From NCBI RefSeq assembly GCF_030813435.1, contig NZ_JAUSUG010000036.1, forward strand, positions 1-38,247: a stretch of DNA of 38,247 bases. The letters are read 5' to 3'. A program made the translations under genes and the position numbers. Under the pieces are notes generated by a model, which was not told where the DNA came from, did no database searches, and saw nothing but the letters and a program-made list of their open reading frames with translations. Every line of letters starts with the position of its first letter. Positions within the stretch are counted from its first letter, which is position 1. The stretch is from Evansella vedderi (GTDB lineage: Bacteria > Bacillota > Bacilli > Bacillales > Salisediminibacteriaceae). This document shows positions 33,980-38,247 of this stretch, in pieces.

Positions 33980-34342
33980 TTGGACAAGGTTTATGTGAAT
34001 GGAATGGATTTTTACGGTTACCATGGAGTTTTTCCCGAAGAGAATCGTCTCGGTCAGCGGTTTCATGTGGATGTTGTATTAGAGACGAATACTCAGGAAG
34101 CAGGTTTAACTGACGATTTAAATAAAACCGTTAATTATGCTGAAGTCTACGAATTAACAAAGGGAATTATGGAAGGGAAAGCCGTAAATCTAGTAGAAAC
34201 ACTTACGGAAAAAATCGCAGCTGTTATCTTATCGCAATTTATTACTGTTCAAGCGGTAGTGGTAAAGGTAACTAAGTTGAACCCGCCTATAAATGGCCAT
34301 TATGAGTCTGTTGCGGTGGAAATAAGAAGGGAACGACAATAG
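33980..34342 (+). CDS. folB: Dihydroneopterin aldolase
   Basis: FolB cleaves 7,8-dihydroneopterin to 6-hydroxymethyl-dihydropterin and glycolaldehyde. The 120-residue protein has the tunnelling-fold pattern VYVNGMDFYGYHGVFPEENR, GQRFHVDVVLE, the conserved NYAEVYELTKGIMEG, and LVETLTEKIAAVIL with KVTKLNPPINGHYESVAVEI. The TTG start follows ggggagg at 33966-33971 and matches the family. Its stop shares one base with the GTG start of folK. Confidence 0.95.
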   Translation: MDKVYVNGMDFYGYHGVFPEENRLGQRFHVDVVLETNTQEAGLTDDLNKTVNYAEVYELTKGIMEGKAVNLVETLTEKIAAVILSQFITVQAVVVKVTKLNPPINGHYESVAVEIRRERQ

Positions 34343-34887
34343 TGGATAAAGTATTAAAGAAAAGGGTTAATGAGGTATACATATCTTTAGGTTCTAATAT
34401 GGAAGATCGCGAGGGTAACTTGTATACGGCACTAGAACAGTTGAAAAGGGAATCGCAAATTCAAGTTATGAAGGTATCCTCTATTTATGAAACAGCGCCA
34501 GTAGGATACACAGACCAATCTTCCTTTTTAAACTTGGTTATAAAACTGGAAACAACTTTCTCTCCTCTGGAGTTACTGGATAAACTGCAGGAAATAGAGC
34601 AATTTGGAGGCAGGAAAAGAGTTATTCGTTGGGGACCACGAACAATTGACCTTGACATTTTACTGTTTAACCATGAAAATATTAATTTGGAACAATTACA
34701 TGTTCCTCACCCTCGAATGTTTGAACGTGGTTTTGTTTTAATTCCTTTTCGGGAAATAGCACCAAATTACACATTTAACGATGGTACAACCATCGAACAA
34801 TATATAGATCAATTAACGGATAAAGAAGGTGTACAAAAGTGGAAGAGCTCATCTGGGGAAGACGCATCAGGGCATTCCGAAAATTAA
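34342..34887 (+). CDS. folK: 2-amino-4-hydroxy-6-hydroxymethyldihydropteridine pyrophosphokinase
   Basis: FolK transfers pyrophosphate from ATP to 6-hydroxymethyl-dihydropterin, giving the substrate of FolP. The 181-residue protein shows YISLGSNMEDREGNL, SSIYETAPVGYTDQSSFLN, FGGRKRVIRWGPRTIDLDIL and PHPRMFERGFVLIPF, the HPPK signature set. The GTG start overlaps the folB stop by a single base. Its last 49 bases encode the start of yazB in another frame. Confidence 0.95.
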   Translation: MDKVLKKRVNEVYISLGSNMEDREGNLYTALEQLKRESQIQVMKVSSIYETAPVGYTDQSSFLNLVIKLETTFSPLELLDKLQEIEQFGGRKRVIRWGPRTIDLDILLFNHENINLEQLHVPHPRMFERGFVLIPFREIAPNYTFNDGTTIEQYIDQLTDKEGVQKWKSSSGEDASGHSEN

Positions 34888-35045
34888 AAGGGTTTACTCA
34901 AGAGGATTTTGCTAAGAGAATCGGTATATCCGTTTCTGTATTAGGAGAGATTGAACGTGGAAATCGAAAGCCATCTGAGGATTTATTGAAAGCTGTAACG
35001 GAAACGTTGCAAATCAGTCTTGATGAGCTTACTTCCATAAATTAA
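34839..35045 (+). CDS. yazB: YazB, small XRE-family helix-turn-helix protein
   Basis: This 68-residue protein is a single lambda-repressor-type HTH domain: RIRAFRKLKGFTQEDFAKRI for helices 1 and 2, then GISVSVLGEIERGNRKPSED with the recognition helix, and LLKAVTETLQISLDEL. Its position between folK and dusB is the same as B. subtilis yazB. Its targets are unknown; it may regulate this operon or other genes, but nothing in the sequence shows which. The GTG start has agaaggtg upstream and lies 49 bases inside folK. Confidence 0.9.
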   Translation: MEELIWGRRIRAFRKLKGFTQEDFAKRIGISVSVLGEIERGNRKPSEDLLKAVTETLQISLDELTSIN

Positions 35046-35062
35046 TGAATGAGGTGGACAGC

Positions 35063-36070
35063 ATGTTAAAGATTGGTGACATTACAATGAAGAATCAGGT
35101 TGTACTTGCCCCGATGGCAGGAGTATGCAACCCTGCTTTCCGTCTCATTGCAAAGGAATTTGGAACAGGTCTTGTATGTGCTGAGATGGTGAGCGATAAA
35201 GCAATCCTTCACAAAAATGAAAAATCATTAAAAATGTTATACGTAGATGATCGTGAAAAACCACTAAGTCTACAAATCTTCGGTGGTGACAAAGATACAT
35301 TAGTAGAAGCAGCAAAGGTAGTAGATAAGCAAACGAACGCCGATATAATTGATATAAACATGGGCTGCCCTGTTCCGAAGATCACAAGCTGTGATGCTGG
35401 AGCACGTTGGTTATTAAACCCAGACAAAATTTATGAAATGGTATCTTATGTAGTGGATGCCGTTGAAAAACCAGTAACGGTGAAAATGCGCATAGGCTGG
35501 GATGAGGATCACATCTATGCCGTTGATAATGCAAAGGCTGTAGAGCGTGCTGGTGGTAAAGCCGTATCCGTTCATGGGCGTACCCGTGTACAGATGTACG
35601 AGGGTGTAGCAAATTGGGATATCATTAAGGAAGTTAAAAAAGCAGTAAATATCCCCGTTATCGGAAATGGCGATGTAAAAACTCCTGAGGACGCCAAACG
35701 AATGTTAGATACCATTGGTGTAGATGGAGTTATGATTGGGCGGGCAGCTTTAGGGAATCCGTGGATGTTGTATCGTACAATTCATTATCTAGAAACGGGA
35801 GAAAACATTCCTGATCCAAGCTACCGCGAGAAGATGGAAGTATGCATCTTGCATATGGACCGACTTATAGCCCTTAAAGGAGAAGAAGTGGCCGTTCGTG
35901 AGATGCGAAAGCATGCTGCTTGGTACATTAAGGGAATGAAAGGTGCCGCTAGACTGCGTGATCAAATTAATCATGTAACTAAACGTGACGATTTGGCTGC
36001 TATTTTAATGGAGTTTGTAGACCAATTAGAAGGTAAGCAACAAGAAAGTGAGCAATTAGCAGGCCGTTAA
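35063..36070 (+). CDS. dusB: tRNA-dihydrouridine synthase DusB
   Basis: DusB reduces uridines in the tRNA D-loop to dihydrouridine with NADPH and FMN. The 335-residue TIM-barrel protein has the flavin-binding start VVLAPMAGVCNPAFRLI, CAEMVSDKAI, LQIFGGDKDTL, the active-site-Cys motif DINMGCPVPKITSCDAGARW, VSVHGRTRVQMYEG, VIGNGDVKTPEDAKRM and MIGRAALGNPW. ATG 35063 follows gaggtgg (35051-35057) and matches B. subtilis YacF; the ATG at 35045 overlaps the yazB stop and is less likely. It is the last gene before a terminator. Confidence 0.95.
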   Translation: MLKIGDITMKNQVVLAPMAGVCNPAFRLIAKEFGTGLVCAEMVSDKAILHKNEKSLKMLYVDDREKPLSLQIFGGDKDTLVEAAKVVDKQTNADIIDINMGCPVPKITSCDAGARWLLNPDKIYEMVSYVVDAVEKPVTVKMRIGWDEDHIYAVDNAKAVERAGGKAVSVHGRTRVQMYEGVANWDIIKEVKKAVNIPVIGNGDVKTPEDAKRMLDTIGVDGVMIGRAALGNPWMLYRTIHYLETGENIPDPSYREKMEVCILHMDRLIALKGEEVAVREMRKHAAWYIKGMKGAARLRDQINHVTKRDDLAAILMEFVDQLEGKQQESEQLAGR

Positions 36071-36071
36071 T

Positions 36072-36100
36072 TTGACAAGTTGTAAGAACTCTCCTATAAT
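36072..36100 (+). promoter_or_regulatory. Consensus sigma-A promoter directly after dusB
   Basis: Exact TTGACA (36072-36077), 17 bp and exact TATAAT (36095-36100) begin one base after the dusB stop codon. A terminator hairpin begins about 13 nt after the expected start at about 36107. Confidence 0.75.
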
Positions 36101-36119
36101 ACGTCTGAAGATTGTACGG

Positions 36120-36148
36120 AACTGCCAGTGACGAAGCTGGCAGTTTTT
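36120..36148 (+). terminator. Terminator between dusB and lysS
   Basis: A perfect 9-bp stem (36120-36128 with 36137-36145, 8-nt loop) is followed by five Ts (36144-36148). Confidence 0.88.
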
Positions 36149-36250
36149 CTTCTTGAATTCAAGGGAAAATTGTATTTAAGATTGAAAATAAGTTTGTTCC
36201 CTATTGATTCTGTTAATTATGAAAGTAGTACATAATTTTTATAGAAATAA

Positions 36251-37795
<1,545 letters not shown>

Positions 37796-37819
37796 AAATA
37801 GTTTTATTTGAGTATTTGA

Positions 37820-37875
37820 AAAATGGCTGCACTGCAATAAGATTGAATAATCTTATCCTGCAGTCAGCCATTTTT
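37820..37875 (+). terminator. Large terminator after lysS
   Basis: A long, nearly perfect hairpin runs from 37821 to 37873. The outer stem aaatggctg pairs with cagccattt, the middle actgca with tgcagt, and the inner ataagatt with aatcttat, with one or two unpaired bases at the joints. It ends in a T-run (37871-37875). Confidence 0.92.
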
Positions 37876-37951
37876 ATAATGACAATGATTGGTTTGAAAA
37901 AAATTTGGATTAGTAAACCCTATTCTATCAACAGTTTTTGAATTATTTCAG

Positions 37952-37990
37952 AAAAAGTTATAAAAAAGTTGTAAAAAAGTTTTAAAAAAA
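37952..37990 (+). promoter_or_regulatory. Phased A-tracts upstream of rrn P1 (UP-element-like, curved DNA)
   Basis: Four A-tracts of 5, 6, 6 and 7 bases begin at 37952, 37962, 37973 and 37984, a spacing of 10 to 11 bp, and end 3 bp before the P1 -35. Such phased tracts bend DNA, and A/T-rich sequence here can bind the RNA polymerase alpha C-terminal domain. Confidence 0.7.
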
Positions 37991-37993
37991 GTA

Positions 37994-38022
37994 TTGCATC
38001 GTTTTTACTATCGTGGTATATT
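37994..38022 (+). promoter_or_regulatory. rRNA operon promoter P1
   Basis: TTGCAT (37994-37999), 17 bp and TATATT (38017-38022) form the upstream one of two tandem promoters before the rRNA leader. Confidence 0.75.
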
Positions 38023-38069
38023 ATTTCTTGTCGCCGAAAACAAGCGGTAAATAAATTCAAAAAAAGTTG

Positions 38070-38098
38070 TTGACGCGATGTCGGTGAGATGTTATACT
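38070..38098 (+). promoter_or_regulatory. rRNA operon promoter P2
   Basis: TTGACG (38070-38075), 17 bp and TATACT (38093-38098) lie 76 bp downstream of P1, with a seven-base A-tract (38059-38065) just before the -35. Tandem promoters are typical of Bacillus rrn operons. Confidence 0.85.
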
Positions 38099-38105
38099 AT
38101 TTAAG

Positions 38106-38247
38106 TCGCTGTCAAACAACAGCAAATTTCTTCATTAAATAATAATGAAGACTTGACCTTTGAAAACTAAACAAAAAGCCAAGCGAAGTGGGATATGAAC
38201 GTCGTATTTATACGACCGATCAAATATCCCGTCAATGAATTTTTAAA
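38106..38247 (+). ncRNA. rRNA operon leader, 5-prime external spacer before 16S rRNA (partial)
   Basis: The segment gacctttgaaaactaaac at 38155-38172 is the boxA-type antitermination and processing leader found before Bacillus 16S genes. It is preceded by a small hairpin (38108-38123) and a perfect 8-bp stem (38130-38137 with 38143-38150). A nested hairpin follows: gggatat (38190-38196) pairs with atatccc (38224-38230), with an inner stem gtcgta/tacgac (38201-38206 with 38211-38216). The mature 16S sequence is not reached before the window ends. Confidence 0.8.

Overview
The window is a low-GC Gram-positive chromosome segment from an endospore-forming member of the Bacillaceae. Gene content and order follow the Bacillus subtilis region near the origin from sspF to lysS. 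Spore genes run through it: sspF, spoVG, fin, spoVT, yabP, yabQ, spoIIE, yabS and yabT. Every protein gene lies on the + strand, as expected for a replichore leading strand close to oriC. The window ends in the promoter and leader region of an rRNA operon, just before 16S rRNA. I cannot name the genus from the sequence alone.

Layout. 1-7420: sspF, ispE, purR, spoVG, glmU, prs, ctc, pth, fin. 7544-11104: mfd. 11450-15583: spoVT, then yabM-yabN-rqcP. 15949-17744: yabP-yabQ-divIC, then yabR. 17745-18576: a long gene-free, repeat-rich gap. 18577-23045: spoIIE, yabS, yabT. 23077-24305: a split ThrE-type exporter pair that is absent from this place in B. subtilis. 24289-28339: tilS, hpt, ftsH. 28440-36070: coaX, hslO and a complete p-aminobenzoate/folate run (pabB, pabA, pabC, folP, folB, folK), then yazB and dusB. 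36293-37795: lysS. 37876-38247: phased A-tracts, tandem rrn promoters and the rRNA leader.

How the genes work together. Housekeeping functions (isoprenoid, UDP-GlcNAc, PRPP, folate and CoA synthesis, tRNA modification and charging, transcription-coupled repair, ribosome rescue) are interleaved with genes for each stage of sporulation. Promoters fitting sigma-H (spoVG), Spo0A/sigma-A with a long spacer (spoIIE), sigma-F (yabS), sigma-F/G (fin), sigma-E (yabP) and sigma-G (sspF, spoVT) can be read in the expected gaps. A sigma-B-like site lies before ctc.

Differences from B. subtilis synteny. yabJ is missing after purR. No tRNA genes lie between yabR and spoIIE. yacD and cysK are missing between hslO and pabB. 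A two-gene exporter is inserted before tilS. The most unusual component is a family of modular, hairpin-bearing intergenic repeats. About eight full or degenerate copies occupy gaps between transcription units in the first 21 kb and none was seen in the later part. I saw no transposase, prophage, CRISPR array or defence system, so the window is largely a conserved core region and the repeats are the best lead for something undescribed.
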